Source: Rhodococcus xishaensis
Lineage (GTDB): Bacteria > Actinomycetota > Actinomycetes > Mycobacteriales > Mycobacteriaceae
Direction of reading: 5' to 3'
Assembly: GCF_004011825.1 (NCBI RefSeq)
Contig: NZ_RKLO01000001.1
Coordinates: 1-64,000 of the forward strand
DNA length: 64,000 nt
Made by a program: the position numbers and the translations under genes
The notes under the pieces: generated by a model
Seen by the model: only the letters and a program-made list of their open reading frames with translations
Database searches by the model: none
Told to the model about the DNA's origin: nothing
In this document: positions 1 through 10,840 of the stretch, piece by piece
Numbering within the stretch: the first letter of the stretch is position 1
Layout: every line of letters begins with the position of its first letter

Positions 1-1
1 C

Positions 2-1075
2 GAGTTCCGGGCACCGACGACGCCGGTCGAGGAGATCGTGGCCGACACCTTCGCGGACGTGCTCGGTGTCGAGCGGGTCGGTTTGGATGACGAGTTCTTC
101 GCCCTGGGCGGTAACTCGCTGATCGCGGTGCAGACCGCGTCCGTGCTCCGGAAGAAGCTCGGTGTCGAAGTCCATCTCCCGTGGTTCTTCGACAGTCCTT
201 CGGTGGCTGTTCTCGCGGATCGGATCTCGTCCTCCGAAACGGTCCCAGGCGCAGACTCTCGAGGATTCGATGTCCTGCTTCCGCTGCGGGCCGAGGGCAA
301 AGCTTCTCCGCTCTTCTGCATCCACCCGGTCACCGGACTGTCCTGGAGTTTCGCCGGCTTGGTCGGAAGTATCGAGCCGAACCGTCCGGTCTACGGGCTT
401 CAGTCGCCTGCGCTGAGCGGCGACCGGGAACTGCCCGCGTCGATCGAGGAGTGGGCGTCGCTGTACGTCGACGAGATCCGTCGAGTGCAACCGAGCGGCC
501 CGTATCACCTGCTCGGGTGGTCGATGGGTGGCGAAATCGCGCACGCGATGGCGATCCAGCTGACTGCCGCGGGTGACGAGGTCGCGTTGCTTGCGATGCT
601 CGACAGCCACCTCGCAAGCGACAGCCACACCGCGAAAGACGGCGACGTCGCAACAGAGGGTGCCGCCGACCACCGAGGGACTGCGCCCAGGATCGCCGAC
701 ATGCTTGGCGGCCTAGGTATCCAACTGGGCGATACACCTTCCCTGGACGAGTTGGACCGGGAGACCGCCGTCGAAGCGCTGCAGGAACTGCTGCTTCCTG
801 TCGGCAGATTCGACGCCGAGCAGATCGATCGAGTCGTGGCCGGCTTTGTCCACTCGTCCGTCGTGGCCAACGCCTACCGTCCGACGGATCGGTTCAAGGG
901 CGACGTGCTGTACTTCAGTGCTGACCTCGACGGCTCGCACGGTGCCGACGCCTGGAGTGGCGTGGTCGAGGGTGACGTCGAGGTGGTGCCGGTGGCGGTG
1001 ACTCACTGGGACATGACCTCGCCCGAGGCGTTGCGGGTGATCGGACCGGTGCTCGAGCGGCGGCTGAAGTCCTGA
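2..1075 (+). CDS. Non-ribosomal peptide synthetase, C-terminal part (carrier + thioesterase), truncated by window edge
   Basis: The open frame enters from the left edge, so this is only the end of a larger protein. It starts with a peptidyl carrier domain; the phosphopantetheine serine lies in an LGGNSL motif (codon 116-118). A type I thioesterase domain follows, with nucleophile elbow GWSMGG (serine codon 521-523), a downstream LDSH aspartate and a C-terminal THWD histidine, the expected catalytic triad. Such a terminal pair releases a finished peptide by hydrolysis or cyclisation. The product cannot be told because the adenylation domains lie outside the window. The gene ends at a strong hairpin and converges on an ABC exporter that may move its product. 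Confidence 0.9.
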   Translation, partial: EFRAPTTPVEEIVADTFADVLGVERVGLDDEFFALGGNSLIAVQTASVLRKKLGVEVHLPWFFDSPSVAVLADRISSSETVPGADSRGFDVLLPLRAEGKASPLFCIHPVTGLSWSFAGLVGSIEPNRPVYGLQSPALSGDRELPASIEEWASLYVDEIRRVQPSGPYHLLGWSMGGEIAHAMAIQLTAAGDEVALLAMLDSHLASDSHTAKDGDVATEGAADHRGTAPRIADMLGGLGIQLGDTPSLDELDRETAVEALQELLLPVGRFDAEQIDRVVAGFVHSSVVANAYRPTDRFKGDVLYFSADLDGSHGADAWSGVVEGDVEVVPVAVTHWDMTSPEALRVIGPVLERRLKS

Positions 1076-1099
1076 TAGCCGCATCCGGATAGGAAAGAA

Positions 1100-1135
1100 G
1101 GGAGGGCCGCTCCTCAGCCGAGGAGCGGCCCTCCC
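1100..1135. terminator. Bidirectional hairpin terminator between convergent genes
   Basis: A perfect 15-bp stem (1100-1114 with 1121-1135) closes a 6-nt loop. It sits 24 bases after the NRPS stop codon and 89 bases beyond the end of the opposing ABC permease gene. There is no clear T-run, as is common in high-GC actinobacteria. Confidence 0.8.
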
Positions 1136-1224
1136 ATTCCGAGCTTGATGAGCCGTTGCGACTTGTTTCGCCACGGATGGACGCGGTCGGCGTCGCTCTC
1201 GAGGCGCAGTTGCCGGTGCTTTTG

Positions 1225-2112
1225 TCAGCCGTTGGCAGCGGCGTACCGGTAGCCCCGGACGGCCGGGTACAGGAAGACCGCGATCAACCCGAACGACCAC
1301 GCGAGAGTCTGCAGAACCGGTTCCAGGACCGGTCCACCGACCGCGAGCCCACGCATGGCGTCCACCGCGACCGACATCGGCTGCGCGGCAACCACAGGTT
1401 GCAGCCACGTCGGGTACGCCATGACGGGCACGAACCCCGAGTTGAAGAACATCAGGAGAGTGCAGGCGATCGAAACCATTTCGACCAGGGGCGCATCACC
1501 GGACACGGTCGCCAACGCGGTCACCATCATCGCGAAGCCCATACCGAAGATGATGGGAATCACCAGGAGGAGAATGCTCGGCAGGACGCCCTGCGTCATT
1601 CGGAAGCCCAGCGCGAACCCGACCGCGAGGATGACGACACTGGTGGCGAAAACACGCACCGCCTCGGCCATCATCCGGCCGACGAGCCCCGCCGCCCGGT
1701 GGATCGGCAGCGTCCAAAACCTCGACAGCAGTCCGGTTTTTCGTTCGACCCGCAGACCGATGGCACTGACGATCGAACCGAACATGGCGCCCACCAGGAT
1801 GATCATCGGTACCTGGCCGTAGATCGCGGGCTGTCCTGTTGCCGCAGTGACCGTGTTTCCGATGACGACCCGGAACATGACGAGTGTGAGAGCCGGGTAC
1901 AGCAGGGCCTGGATCATCGTTGACGGATCGCGGGACCAGCGAATCAACAACCGCTTGCACTGGACGAGGCTGTGAACCAACAGTGCCCGGGGGGAGGACT
2001 CGGGCCAGGGCTGGGTGGGCAGCGGGAAATCGAATGTGGTGCGCCCTGATGCGGCGGTCCGGGTCGATGTCACTGCCGTCTCGTTTGCGGTCGCTTCGGG
2101 TGCGTTGCTCAT
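1225..2112 (-). CDS. ABC-2 type transporter permease (DrrB-like)
   Basis: A 295-residue integral membrane protein with about six hydrophobic segments, after a roughly 45-residue hydrophilic N-terminus. The pattern (short cytoplasmic region, ERKTGLLSRFWTLP-like loop after the second TM, FNSGFVP segment) is that of DrrB/ABC2_membrane permeases. The start chosen is the ATG at 2112, which overlaps the upstream gene stop as ATGA; an in-frame start 20 codons further up would lie inside that gene. It is the last gene of the ATPase-permease-permease operon and probably pairs with the second permease to form the export channel. The substrate is unknown; the adjacent NRPS suggests a peptide. Confidence 0.85.
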   Translation of the reverse strand: MSNAPEATANETAVTSTRTAASGRTTFDFPLPTQPWPESSPRALLVHSLVQCKRLLIRWSRDPSTMIQALLYPALTLVMFRVVIGNTVTAATGQPAIYGQVPMIILVGAMFGSIVSAIGLRVERKTGLLSRFWTLPIHRAAGLVGRMMAEAVRVFATSVVILAVGFALGFRMTQGVLPSILLLVIPIIFGMGFAMMVTALATVSGDAPLVEMVSIACTLLMFFNSGFVPVMAYPTWLQPVVAAQPMSVAVDAMRGLAVGGPVLEPVLQTLAWSFGLIAVFLYPAVRGYRYAAANG

Positions 2113-2978
2113 TGGCGCCTCATGCTTGCCCACACGCCCAGTGGCGCGAACACCGCAATCAGGCCGACACACCAGGCCAGTGCCGGGAACAGGGCCGACG
2201 CGGTCACCCCACCTTCGGTCATGTCCCGCATCGCGGACGCGAATTGAGAGATCGGCTGGTTACGTACGAACGGTCGGATCCACTCCGGGAACCCGGTTTC
2301 CGGAACGAATCCGGTCGACAACATGCCGAGGATCAACTGAGGAAGGGTCAGCGCCTGGGCCGTTGCCTCGGGAGATTTCGACAGTGTTCCGATGGCATCG
2401 GCGCCCATTGCGAAGGCGAGGCTGATCGCGAGAGCCAGGGAACAGAACAGTGCGGCCTGCAACAACCCGGCGCTGAACCGGAAACCGATGATGTAGCCGT
2501 AGCCGAGGGCGGCAGCAAGAGACAACGTCGAACGCACCAGACCACTGGTCATCCGCGAAATCAGAGGAACTGGACCGAGGACCGGCATCGTCTTGAGCCT
2601 GGTGGTCAGACCGGTCTGCGCCTCGCGCGAGGCCAACTGGGATGCCGAGATCGCGGTGAAGGCCATCGCCTGCAACACGATGATCGGCATCAGGAACTGC
2701 GCGTAGTCGATCCCCTGCAGCCCCATCACGAACTTCAGCGGTAGGTAGAACCCGATCGTGAAGATCAGCGGAGCGATGAGCGCGATCGCGAGTTCACCGG
2801 ACTTCACCATCGTCTTGAGCGTGCGTCCCGTCAGCGCGACCCATTGCTGGAAGCCGTTCGGGTTGGGACGACGATCTGTCTCTGGATCGAGTTGTTTCGC
2901 GGGTTCGGTGAGCGTTGAGTGCTCGGACGTCGGGGACGCGGTCAGTCGGTGCGCGGCACCCTCTTCGGGTGTCGTCAT
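2109..2978 (-). CDS. ABC-2 type transporter permease (DrrB-like)
   Basis: A 289-residue membrane protein with about six TM segments following a polar 50-residue N-terminus. The SREAQTGLTTRLKTMPV loop after TM2 matches the coupling region of DrrB-like permeases. It overlaps the ATPase gene upstream and the second permease downstream by 4 bases each, so the three proteins are likely made in equal amounts. The two permeases are clearly related to each other but divergent, which fits a heterodimeric channel. It acts in the cytoplasmic membrane as an exporter subunit; the substrate is not visible from sequence. Confidence 0.85.
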   Translation of the reverse strand: MTTPEEGAAHRLTASPTSEHSTLTEPAKQLDPETDRRPNPNGFQQWVALTGRTLKTMVKSGELAIALIAPLIFTIGFYLPLKFVMGLQGIDYAQFLMPIIVLQAMAFTAISASQLASREAQTGLTTRLKTMPVLGPVPLISRMTSGLVRSTLSLAAALGYGYIIGFRFSAGLLQAALFCSLALAISLAFAMGADAIGTLSKSPEATAQALTLPQLILGMLSTGFVPETGFPEWIRPFVRNQPISQFASAMRDMTEGGVTASALFPALAWCVGLIAVFAPLGVWASMRRQ

Positions 2979-3946
2979 TGTTCGCTCTCCGGCGCGGCAT
3001 GACCGGTCAGTGACAAGAAGACGTCGTCGAGGGAGGGCCGCCGCAAAGCGATATCGGCCAGTTCGATGCCCGCGGCGTCCAGTCGGCGCAAAGCCTCGGA
3101 CAGCGTCGCGGCACCATCGGGCGCCGGGATCGACAGGCGGTCGCTCGCTTCGGCAATGTCCGCGCCCGCTTCCGGCGGAACGAGGTTGCCGAGCGCTTGC
3201 ACGGCCAACGGGAGTTGCTGGGCATCGAGCGGAACCACTTCACAGAAGCTGGTGCCGGTGCGGGCCTTGAGCTGGTCCGCAGTACCCTCCGCGATGACGG
3301 CGCCACGGTCGATGACGATGATGTTGTCGCTGAGCAGGTCGGCTTCCTCGAGATACTGCGTGGTCAGCAGCACCGTGATGCCCTGCTCCTTGAGCGCGCT
3401 GACAAGCGACCACACCCCCTGCCGGCTGCGCGGATCGAGACCGGTCGTCGGCTCGTCGAGAAACACGACCTCGGGTCGCACGACGAGTCCACACGCGATG
3501 TCGATGCGGCGCCTCATCCCGCCCGAGTAGTTGCGCACAGCGCGCTTGCCCGCCTCGAGGAGATCGAACTCCGTGAGCAGGGCCTCTGCACGCTTCTTCG
3601 CAGAACCTCGATCGAGACCCATCAGCCGGCCGAACAACTCGATGTTCTCTCGACCGGACAACGTCTCGTCGAGCGCGGCGTACTGGCCCGTCATCATGAT
3701 CGAACGGCGAACGTCCGCGGCGTCGGTGACTACGTCGTGCCCGGCCACCGTCGCACGTCCACGATCGGGACGTAGCAGCGTCGACAGCACCTTGACCGTT
3801 GTCGTCTTCCCTGCGCCGTTGGGGCCGAGGATGCCGAGAACGGTGCCGCGCTTGGCCTCGAAACTGACGCCTTGTAGAGCCGTGACGTCGCCAAAGGACT
3901 TATGAACGTCGTCGACCAACACAGCTGTGTCCTGGGATATCGGCAT
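2975..3946 (-). CDS. DrrA-like ABC transporter ATP-binding protein
   Basis: A 323-residue ATPase with all nucleotide-binding motifs in order: Walker A GPNGAGKT near residue 40, signature YSGGMRRR near 141, Walker B VVFLDEPTTGLD near 160, and the H-loop replaced by Gln (TTQYLEEADLL), as is usual in DrrA. Length and C-terminal extension fit the daunorubicin-resistance ATPase family. It energises the two downstream permeases. This layout is typical of drug or natural-product exporters, so self-resistance or secretion of the neighbouring NRPS product is a reasonable inference but not proven. Confidence 0.92.
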   Translation of the reverse strand: MPISQDTAVLVDDVHKSFGDVTALQGVSFEAKRGTVLGILGPNGAGKTTTVKVLSTLLRPDRGRATVAGHDVVTDAADVRRSIMMTGQYAALDETLSGRENIELFGRLMGLDRGSAKKRAEALLTEFDLLEAGKRAVRNYSGGMRRRIDIACGLVVRPEVVFLDEPTTGLDPRSRQGVWSLVSALKEQGITVLLTTQYLEEADLLSDNIIVIDRGAVIAEGTADQLKARTGTSFCEVVPLDAQQLPLAVQALGNLVPPEAGADIAEASDRLSIPAPDGAATLSEALRRLDAAGIELADIALRRPSLDDVFLSLTGHAAPESEQ

Positions 3947-4136
3947 CGACTCTCCGCTACTTCACCTGGGTTGCATGGTGTCCGCCACTCAGGGTCCACG
4001 CGCCCTGTCGACGTGTATTCCCTCCGGGTCCGGGAAATGTTACCCGGCCGTCACGTGCCGCAAGCAGGGTGAGGTTCTACGATCGGCACCGGCGTCACGG
4101 ACCTGGATGCGCATTCGCCGCTCGTCGATTCTCCGG

Positions 4137-4838
4137 TCAGCCCCAGATCCCCATCGCTTGCAGGTGCTGAACCAGCCGCTTTGCGCCGTCGTCGAAATGG
4201 GCGCGGGTCTCGGCCGCGATCGCGGCAGGGTCCCTCGAGGCCAAGGCCGCGATCAAGCGTGTGTGATTCGCCACTGCGGTGTCGCCCCACGCACGATCCG
4301 TCGAATAGAAGGTGGCCGGCGTGTAACGGGTGGCACCCAGTAGGAACCACGAGAGCTTCCGCGCTCCGGCCAGCCTGTTGAGGATGCGGTGGAAGTCGAA
4401 CTCGAGCTCCTCGACGCGGGCGGCGTCGCCAAGCTCAACCGCGCTCTGGAGCTGGTCGTTGATCTCCGTTAGTTCGGAGATGACTCCCTCGTCGATGTGA
4501 TCGGCGGCCCGGATGGCCAGCTCCACCGCAATCTGGCCCTGTAGCCAGAACAGGTCATTGACGTCGTTCCGGCTCAGGGGAGCGACGACGTACCCACGGT
4601 GGGGGACCAACTCGACGAGGCCCTCACCGCGTAGCGTCAGCAGCGCTTCCCGAACCGGTGTGACGCTCACACCGAGTTCGGCTGCCGTCTCGTCCAGTCG
4701 GATGAACTCACCGGGCCGTACCTGGCCCGACATGATCAGGTTCCGTACATGGACGGCGACGTCCTCGGAGAGTTGGGGACGGCGTCGCAGGGAACTGTCC
4801 GAGTTGGGGGGCTCTGAGCGGGCGGCGGACCGGACCAT
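4137..4838 (-). CDS. GntR family transcriptional regulator (FadR/FCD subfamily)
   Basis: A 233-residue protein with an N-terminal winged helix (residues about 20-85, including the TAAELGVSVTPVREAL recognition helix) and an all-helical FCD ligand domain with metal-site candidates in DFHRIL and NHTRLI. FCD regulators usually answer to small organic acids. It ends 190 bases upstream of the exporter operon and points the same way, so it may control it, itself, or the divergent ribosomal promoter. The ATG at 4838 has a GGAG-like ribosome site (read on the minus strand). The ligand is unknown. Confidence 0.88.
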   Translation of the reverse strand: MVRSAARSEPPNSDSSLRRRPQLSEDVAVHVRNLIMSGQVRPGEFIRLDETAAELGVSVTPVREALLTLRGEGLVELVPHRGYVVAPLSRNDVNDLFWLQGQIAVELAIRAADHIDEGVISELTEINDQLQSAVELGDAARVEELEFDFHRILNRLAGARKLSWFLLGATRYTPATFYSTDRAWGDTAVANHTRLIAALASRDPAAIAAETRAHFDDGAKRLVQHLQAMGIWG

Positions 4839-5069
4839 GGGTACTCCTTAGGGGGACGCGGGCGCCCGCCTTCATCTGCAGCGAACGGTCGGGGCAAGAG
4901 GCTCCGGACCGATCGCTGTGAGTTGCGCAACAATCGAATCGAATATTTCGAGTGACGGCACCTGGACACTTCACGATTATTGAGGAGGTCAAGTAGTTGC
5001 TGGGCAACCGTCGACGGCCCTAGAAGCCAACGGCCGCGCCGCCGACGAGAACATCGCCAAGTCTATAAC

Positions 5070-5083
5070 TTACTTCGAAGTAA
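5070..5083. promoter_or_regulatory. Perfect 14-bp palindrome TTACTTCGAAGTAA, candidate operator
   Basis: A perfect inverted repeat with no spacer, 232 bases upstream of the GntR gene and 65 bases before the proposed rpsJ -35. A TATAAC hexamer lies directly before it (5064-5069). It is AT-rich for this genome, so a dimeric regulator site is plausible. The binding protein is unknown. Confidence 0.45.
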
Positions 5084-5147
5084 TGTCGGTGCCGCCGATA
5101 AGCGGTTGACCTCGAATGTCCCACTCGGATGTCCCCGTGGTGACGAT

Positions 5148-5176
5148 TTGAACTCTCGGGTTCGCTACGGCATACT
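5148..5176 (+). promoter_or_regulatory. Putative S10 operon promoter
   Basis: TTGAAC (5148-5153), a 17-base spacer, then CATACT (5171-5176): five and four matches to the sigma-70 consensus hexamers at ideal spacing. Transcription would start near 5183. Confidence 0.55.
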
Positions 5177-5296
5177 GATCGGGTTGCCTTGACTGCGGGT
5201 GCGATTCGTCGTGACCTGAGTCGGGCTGTATGAAGGTCGAGCATCGGGCCTAAAAGCCTGGTCACGGCGATGCAAGACGGAAGCAGAACCCAACGT

Positions 5297-5316
5297 TGCA
5301 CCCCTTCGGGGGTGCA
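5297..5316 (+). promoter_or_regulatory. UUCG-tetraloop hairpin in the rpsJ leader
   Basis: TGCACCCC-TTCG-GGGGTGCA: a perfect 8-bp stem with the ultra-stable cUUCGg tetraloop. It is followed by the 12-base palindrome CCCCTGCAGGGG (5336-5347). The leader RNA is probably folded. Confidence 0.6.
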
Positions 5317-5367
5317 TCCGGTGCGCGTTTCGAGGCCCCTGCAGGGGATCGCGGGACTCGAAAATGG

Positions 5368-5392
5368 GCGGCCGGGCGACACGCCCGACCGC
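5368..5392 (+). promoter_or_regulatory. Second stem-loop in the rpsJ leader
   Basis: An 11-bp stem with one C-A mismatch (5368-5378 with 5382-5392) and an ACA loop. It lies about 160 bases before the rpsJ start, downstream of the tetraloop hairpin. Confidence 0.5.
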
Positions 5393-5550
5393 GTGGACCG
5401 GAGAACCATGACAGATGAACAGCGGCAGCGGATCGAGTGATGTCTCGAGCGCAATAGTTGTTCGTGTCGTGTTCAGTCGGGATCTGCGCAGACGAGGTAG
5501 TCCCGACTCGTTCGGGTTCTACGAAACGCGGCAAGAAAAGGACACTAAGC

Positions 5551-5856
5551 GTGGCGGGACAAAAGATCCGCATCAGGCTCAAGGCCTATGACCATGAGGC
5601 GATCGACGCGTCAGCGCGCAAGATCGTCGAGACGGTGACCCGGACCGGGGCACGCGTGGTCGGCCCGGTGCCGTTGCCTACCGAGAAGAACGTGTACTGC
5701 GTCATCCGCTCGCCGCACAAGTACAAGGACTCGCGCGAGCACTTCGAGATGCGTACTCACAAGCGACTGATCGACATTCTCGACCCGACGCCGAAGACGG
5801 TGGATGCGCTCATGCGCATCGACCTTCCGGCCAGCGTCGACGTGAACATTCAGTGA
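5551..5856 (+). CDS. rpsJ: 30S ribosomal protein S10
   Basis: A 101-residue S10, the exact length of the mycobacterial protein, starting [14 protein letters not shown] with the [22 protein letters not shown] core. It assembles into the 30S head and, as NusE, joins NusB in antitermination. The GTG at 5551 is chosen because the family starts at this residue and AAAAGGA precedes it by 10 bases; 31 further upstream codons in frame are unlike any S10. First gene of the S10 operon, following a long leader. Confidence 0.98.
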   Translation: MAGQKIRIRLKAYDHEAIDASARKIVETVTRTGARVVGPVPLPTEKNVYCVIRSPHKYKDSREHFEMRTHKRLIDILDPTPKTVDALMRIDLPASVDVNIQ

Positions 5857-5884
5857 GCTTGGGAAGACGCAGCGGAGATATCAA

Positions 5885-6538
5885 ATGACTAATCAGATCA
5901 AGGGAATCCTGGGCACCAAGCTCGGCATGACCCAGGTCTTCGACGAGAACAACCGGGTCGTCCCGGTCACCGTCGTCAAGGCCGGGCCGAATGTCGTCAC
6001 CCAGATCCGTACCGAAGAACGTGACGGTTATAGCGCGGTGCAACTGGCGTTCGGCGCCATCGACCCGCGCAAGGTGAACAAGCCGACCGCAGGCCAGTTC
6101 GCCAAGGCCGGCGTCACCCCTCGCCGCCACGTCGTCGAGCTCCGGGTCGCCGACACCTCCGAGTACGAGGTCGGCCAGGAACTCACCGCAGAGGTCTTCG
6201 AGGACGGCACATTCGTCGACGTCACCGGCACCAGCAAGGGCAAGGGCTTCGCCGGCACCATGAAGCGTCACGGCTTCGCCGGTCAGGGTGCTTCCCACGG
6301 TGCGCAGGCTGTTCACCGTCGCCCGGGTTCCATTGGTGGCTGCGCCACTCCCGGCCGCGTGTTCAAGGGCATGCGCATGTCGGGTCGCATGGGTAGCGAC
6401 CGCATCACGACGCAGAACCTCTCGGTCTACAAGGTGGACGCGGAGAACGGTCTGCTGCTGATCAAGGGCGCGATCCCCGGCCGCAAGGGCGGCCTCGTGA
6501 TCGTCAAGACCGCAGTGAAGGGTGGTGCTTCGGCATGA
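5885..6538 (+). CDS. rplC: 50S ribosomal protein L3
   Basis: A 217-residue L3 with the typical start [13 protein letters not shown]. The conserved central loop [12 protein letters not shown] near residue 135 holds the glutamine that PrmB methylates in many bacteria, followed by VHRRPGSIG. It initiates 50S assembly near the peptidyl-transferase centre. A GGAG ribosome site precedes the ATG. Its stop overlaps the rplD start (ATGA). Confidence 0.98.
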   Translation: MTNQIKGILGTKLGMTQVFDENNRVVPVTVVKAGPNVVTQIRTEERDGYSAVQLAFGAIDPRKVNKPTAGQFAKAGVTPRRHVVELRVADTSEYEVGQELTAEVFEDGTFVDVTGTSKGKGFAGTMKRHGFAGQGASHGAQAVHRRPGSIGGCATPGRVFKGMRMSGRMGSDRITTQNLSVYKVDAENGLLLIKGAIPGRKGGLVIVKTAVKGGASA

Positions 6539-7200
6539 CCGAGACCGCAACCAAGCTGACCCTGGATGTCAAGGCTGCCGGCGGCAAGTCCACCGGCACA
6601 GTCGATCTCCCCGCCGAGATCTTCGACACGACCGCGAACATCGCTCTGATGCACCAGGTCGTTGTCGCGCAGCTCGCTGCCGCACGTCAGGGCACCCACT
6701 CCACCAAGACCCGTGGTGAGGTCCGCGGTGGCGGCAGGAAGCCGTACCGCCAGAAGGGCACCGGCCGCGCACGTCAGGGCTCGACCCGTGCGCCGCAGTT
6801 CGCCGGCGGTGGCACCGTCCACGGCCCGCAGCCGCGTGACTACGCGCAGCGGACCCCCAAGAAGATGAAGGCAGCCGCTCTGCGTGGCGCACTCTCCGAT
6901 CGGGCCCGCAACGAGCGGATTCACGTCATCACCGAGTTGGTCGCCGGCCAGGTCCCGTCCACCAAGACGGCCAAGTCGTTCCTCGCCGAGCTGTCTGATC
7001 GCAAGAAGTTTCTGCTGGTCGTCGGCCGCGAAGACATCGCGACGTGGAAGAGCGTGCAGAACCTGGAAGGTGTGCACCCGATTGCGCCCGACCAGCTCAA
7101 CACCTACGACGTGCTCAACAGCGATGACATCGTGTTCAGCCTCGAGGCTCTGAACGCCTTCGTCGCAGGCCCGGCCAAGAATGAGGAGGAGAGCAAGTGA
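6535..7200 (+). CDS. rplD: 50S ribosomal protein L4
   Basis: A 221-residue L4. The basic exit-tunnel loop is visible at residues about 60-100 ([27 protein letters not shown]). L4 binds 23S rRNA and, in enterobacteria, also represses its own operon through the S10 leader, which makes the structured leader upstream of rpsJ relevant. It overlaps rplC by 4 bases and rplW by 4 bases. Confidence 0.97.
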   Translation: MTETATKLTLDVKAAGGKSTGTVDLPAEIFDTTANIALMHQVVVAQLAAARQGTHSTKTRGEVRGGGRKPYRQKGTGRARQGSTRAPQFAGGGTVHGPQPRDYAQRTPKKMKAAALRGALSDRARNERIHVITELVAGQVPSTKTAKSFLAELSDRKKFLLVVGREDIATWKSVQNLEGVHPIAPDQLNTYDVLNSDDIVFSLEALNAFVAGPAKNEEESK

Positions 7201-7502
7201 GCACCATCGCCGACCCCCGCGACATCTTGCTGGCTCCGGTCATCTCGGAGAAGTCCTACGGGCTCATCGAGGAAGGCACCTACACCTTCCTGGTGCACCC
7301 GGACTCGAACAAGACGCAGATCAAGATCGCTGTCGAGAAGATCTTCGGCGTGAAGGTGACCAGCGTCAACACCGCCAACCGTCAGGGCAAGCGCAAGCGG
7401 ACCCGCTTCGGTTACGGCAAGCGCAAGGACACCAAGCGCGCGCTCGTGACCCTCTCGGCCGACAGCAAGCCCATCGAGATCTTCGGAGGCCCGGTCGCGT
7501 AG
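7197..7502 (+). CDS. rplW: 50S ribosomal protein L23
   Basis: A 101-residue L23 with [15 protein letters not shown] at the start and the [28 protein letters not shown] rRNA-binding arm. It sits at the tunnel exit and docks trigger factor and SRP. It begins with GTG inside the end of rplD (GTGA overlap), indicating coupled translation. Confidence 0.97.
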   Translation: MSTIADPRDILLAPVISEKSYGLIEEGTYTFLVHPDSNKTQIKIAVEKIFGVKVTSVNTANRQGKRKRTRFGYGKRKDTKRALVTLSADSKPIEIFGGPVA

Positions 7503-7540
7503 CGCCGGGACTTGACGAGATATAGAGGACGAGAAGACTC

Positions 7541-8374
<834 letters not shown>

Positions 8375-8392
8375 TCAAGGAGGGAGTGAAGG

Positions 8393-8670
8393 ATGCCACG
8401 CAGTCTGAAGAAGGGCCCGTTCGTCGATGACCACCTCCTTGCGAAGGTGGACGTGCAGAACGAGAAGGGCACCAAGCAGGTAATCAAGACCTGGAGCCGT
8501 CGTTCGACGATCATCCCGGACTTCATCGGTCACACGTTTGCCGTCCACGACGGACGCAAGCACGTCCCGGTGTTCGTTTCGGAGTCGATGGTTGGCCACA
8601 AGCTCGGAGAGTTCGCACCGACCAGGACGTTCAAGGGCCACATCAAGGACGACCGGAAGAGCAAGCGTCG

Positions 8671-8674
<4 letters not shown>
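8393..8674 (+). CDS. rpsS: 30S ribosomal protein S19
   Basis: A 93-residue S19 beginning [15 protein letters not shown], with the [23 protein letters not shown] core. It forms a pair with S13 in the 30S head and contacts A-site tRNA. A strong AAGGAGGG ribosome site precedes the ATG. Its stop overlaps the rplV start (ATGA). Confidence 0.98.
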
Positions 8675-9872
<1,198 letters not shown>

Positions 9873-9875
9873 CGC

Positions 9876-10292
9876 ATGTTGATCCCACGTCGGGTCAAGC
9901 ACCGCAAGCAGCACCACCCGAGCCGTTCGGGTGCCGCCAAGGGCGGAACCCAGGTGGCCTTCGGTGAGTACGGCATCCAGGCTCTCGAGCCCGCCTACAT
10001 CACCAACCGGCAGATCGAGTCCGCTCGTATCGCCATGACTCGTCACATCCGCCGAGGCGGCAAGATCTGGATCAACATCTTCCCGGATCGCCCCCTCACC
10101 AAGAAGCCGGCCGAGACCCGAATGGGTTCCGGTAAGGGTTCGCCGGAGTGGTGGGTCGCGAACGTCAAGCCCGGACGGGTGATGTTCGAGATGAGCTACC
10201 CGAACGAGGAGGTCGCACGCGAGGCGCTGCGTCGCGCGATGCACAAGCTCCCGTGCAAGTGCCGGATCGTGACGAGGGAGGAGCAGTTCTGA
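9876..10292 (+). CDS. rplP: 50S ribosomal protein L16
   Basis: A 138-residue L16 beginning [16 protein letters not shown], with the [21 protein letters not shown] and [29 protein letters not shown] motifs. It holds the A-site tRNA elbow and is assembled late in 50S formation. The ATG lies 3 bases after rpsC with AAGGAGG upstream. Its stop overlaps the rpmC start by one base. Confidence 0.98.
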   Translation: MLIPRRVKHRKQHHPSRSGAAKGGTQVAFGEYGIQALEPAYITNRQIESARIAMTRHIRRGGKIWINIFPDRPLTKKPAETRMGSGKGSPEWWVANVKPGRVMFEMSYPNEEVAREALRRAMHKLPCKCRIVTREEQF

Positions 10293-10528
10293 TGGCAACC
10301 ACAAGCCCCGCTGCAGAACTCCGCGAGTTGAACGACGAAGAGTTGGTCACCAAGCTCCGCGAGTCGAAGGAAGAACTGTTCAACCTTCGTTTCCAGATGG
10401 CCACCGGTCAGCTGGACAACAACCGCCGGCTGCGCACGGTCCGTCGCGAGATTGCGCGCATCTACACCGTCCTGCGCGAGCGCGAGCTCGGCTTGGCCTC
10501 CGGTCCGGACGCAGGTGACGCGGCATGA
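10292..10528 (+). CDS. rpmC: 50S ribosomal protein L29
   Basis: A 78-residue L29: two long helices with the signature [41 protein letters not shown]. The start is the ATG at 10292, overlapping the rplP stop (TGATG); the longer upstream reading lies within rplP and is not coding. It helps form the protein docking site at the tunnel exit together with L23. The short Gly/Ala/Asp tail overlaps rpsQ by ATGA. Confidence 0.97.
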   Translation: MATTSPAAELRELNDEELVTKLRESKEELFNLRFQMATGQLDNNRRLRTVRREIARIYTVLRERELGLASGPDAGDAA

Positions 10529-10815
10529 GTGAGGAAAAGACAGTGAGCTCCAACAGCACCGAAGAGCGCGGCAGCCGCAAGGTCCGCATCGGCTACGTGG
10601 TCTCGGACAAGATGGAGAAGACCATCGTGGTCGAGCTCGAGGACCGGGTGAAGCACCCGCTCTACGGCAAGATCATCCGACGGACTTCGAAGGTCAAGGC
10701 ACACGACGAGAACGGGGTCGCCGGCATCGGCGACCGCGTCCAGCTCATGGAGACCCGACCGCTGTCGGCAACCAAGCGCTGGCGCCTCGTCGAGGTCCTC
10801 GAGAAGGCCAAGTAG
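10525..10815 (+). CDS. rpsQ: 30S ribosomal protein S17
   Basis: A 96-residue S17 with an OB fold: [45 protein letters not shown], then the [13 protein letters not shown] end. The N-terminal 15 polar residues are typical for actinobacteria. It is an early 16S rRNA binder. It is the last gene of the S10 cluster here; the next 173 bases hold a long stem-loop before rplN, so the transcription unit may end or be processed there. Confidence 0.97.
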   Translation: MSEEKTVSSNSTEERGSRKVRIGYVVSDKMEKTIVVELEDRVKHPLYGKIIRRTSKVKAHDENGVAGIGDRVQLMETRPLSATKRWRLVEVLEKAK

Positions 10816-10840
10816 AAGAGCCTGAGAGTGTATCCAGTAC

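Larger units (their letters stand above)
4839..5550. promoter_or_regulatory. 712-base regulatory region upstream of the S10 operon
   Basis: No credible gene is seen here. It holds a 14-bp palindrome, a sigma-70-like promoter and at least two stable stem-loops on the rpsJ side. The promoter predicts an untranslated leader of about 370 bases. Long leaders on S10 operons often carry feedback control by a ribosomal protein (L4 in enterobacteria); whether that holds here is inference. Confidence 0.6.

Noticed and set aside
1156-1923. Long plus-strand frame over the ABC permease
   Set aside because: It is antisense to a clear membrane protein gene, is rich in Arg/His/Asp as expected for a shadow frame, and has no ribosome site.
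5271-5400. Possible tRNA or small RNA gene in the rpsJ leader
   Set aside because: The hairpins do not make a cloverleaf and no T-loop or anticodon pattern is present; better read as mRNA leader structure.
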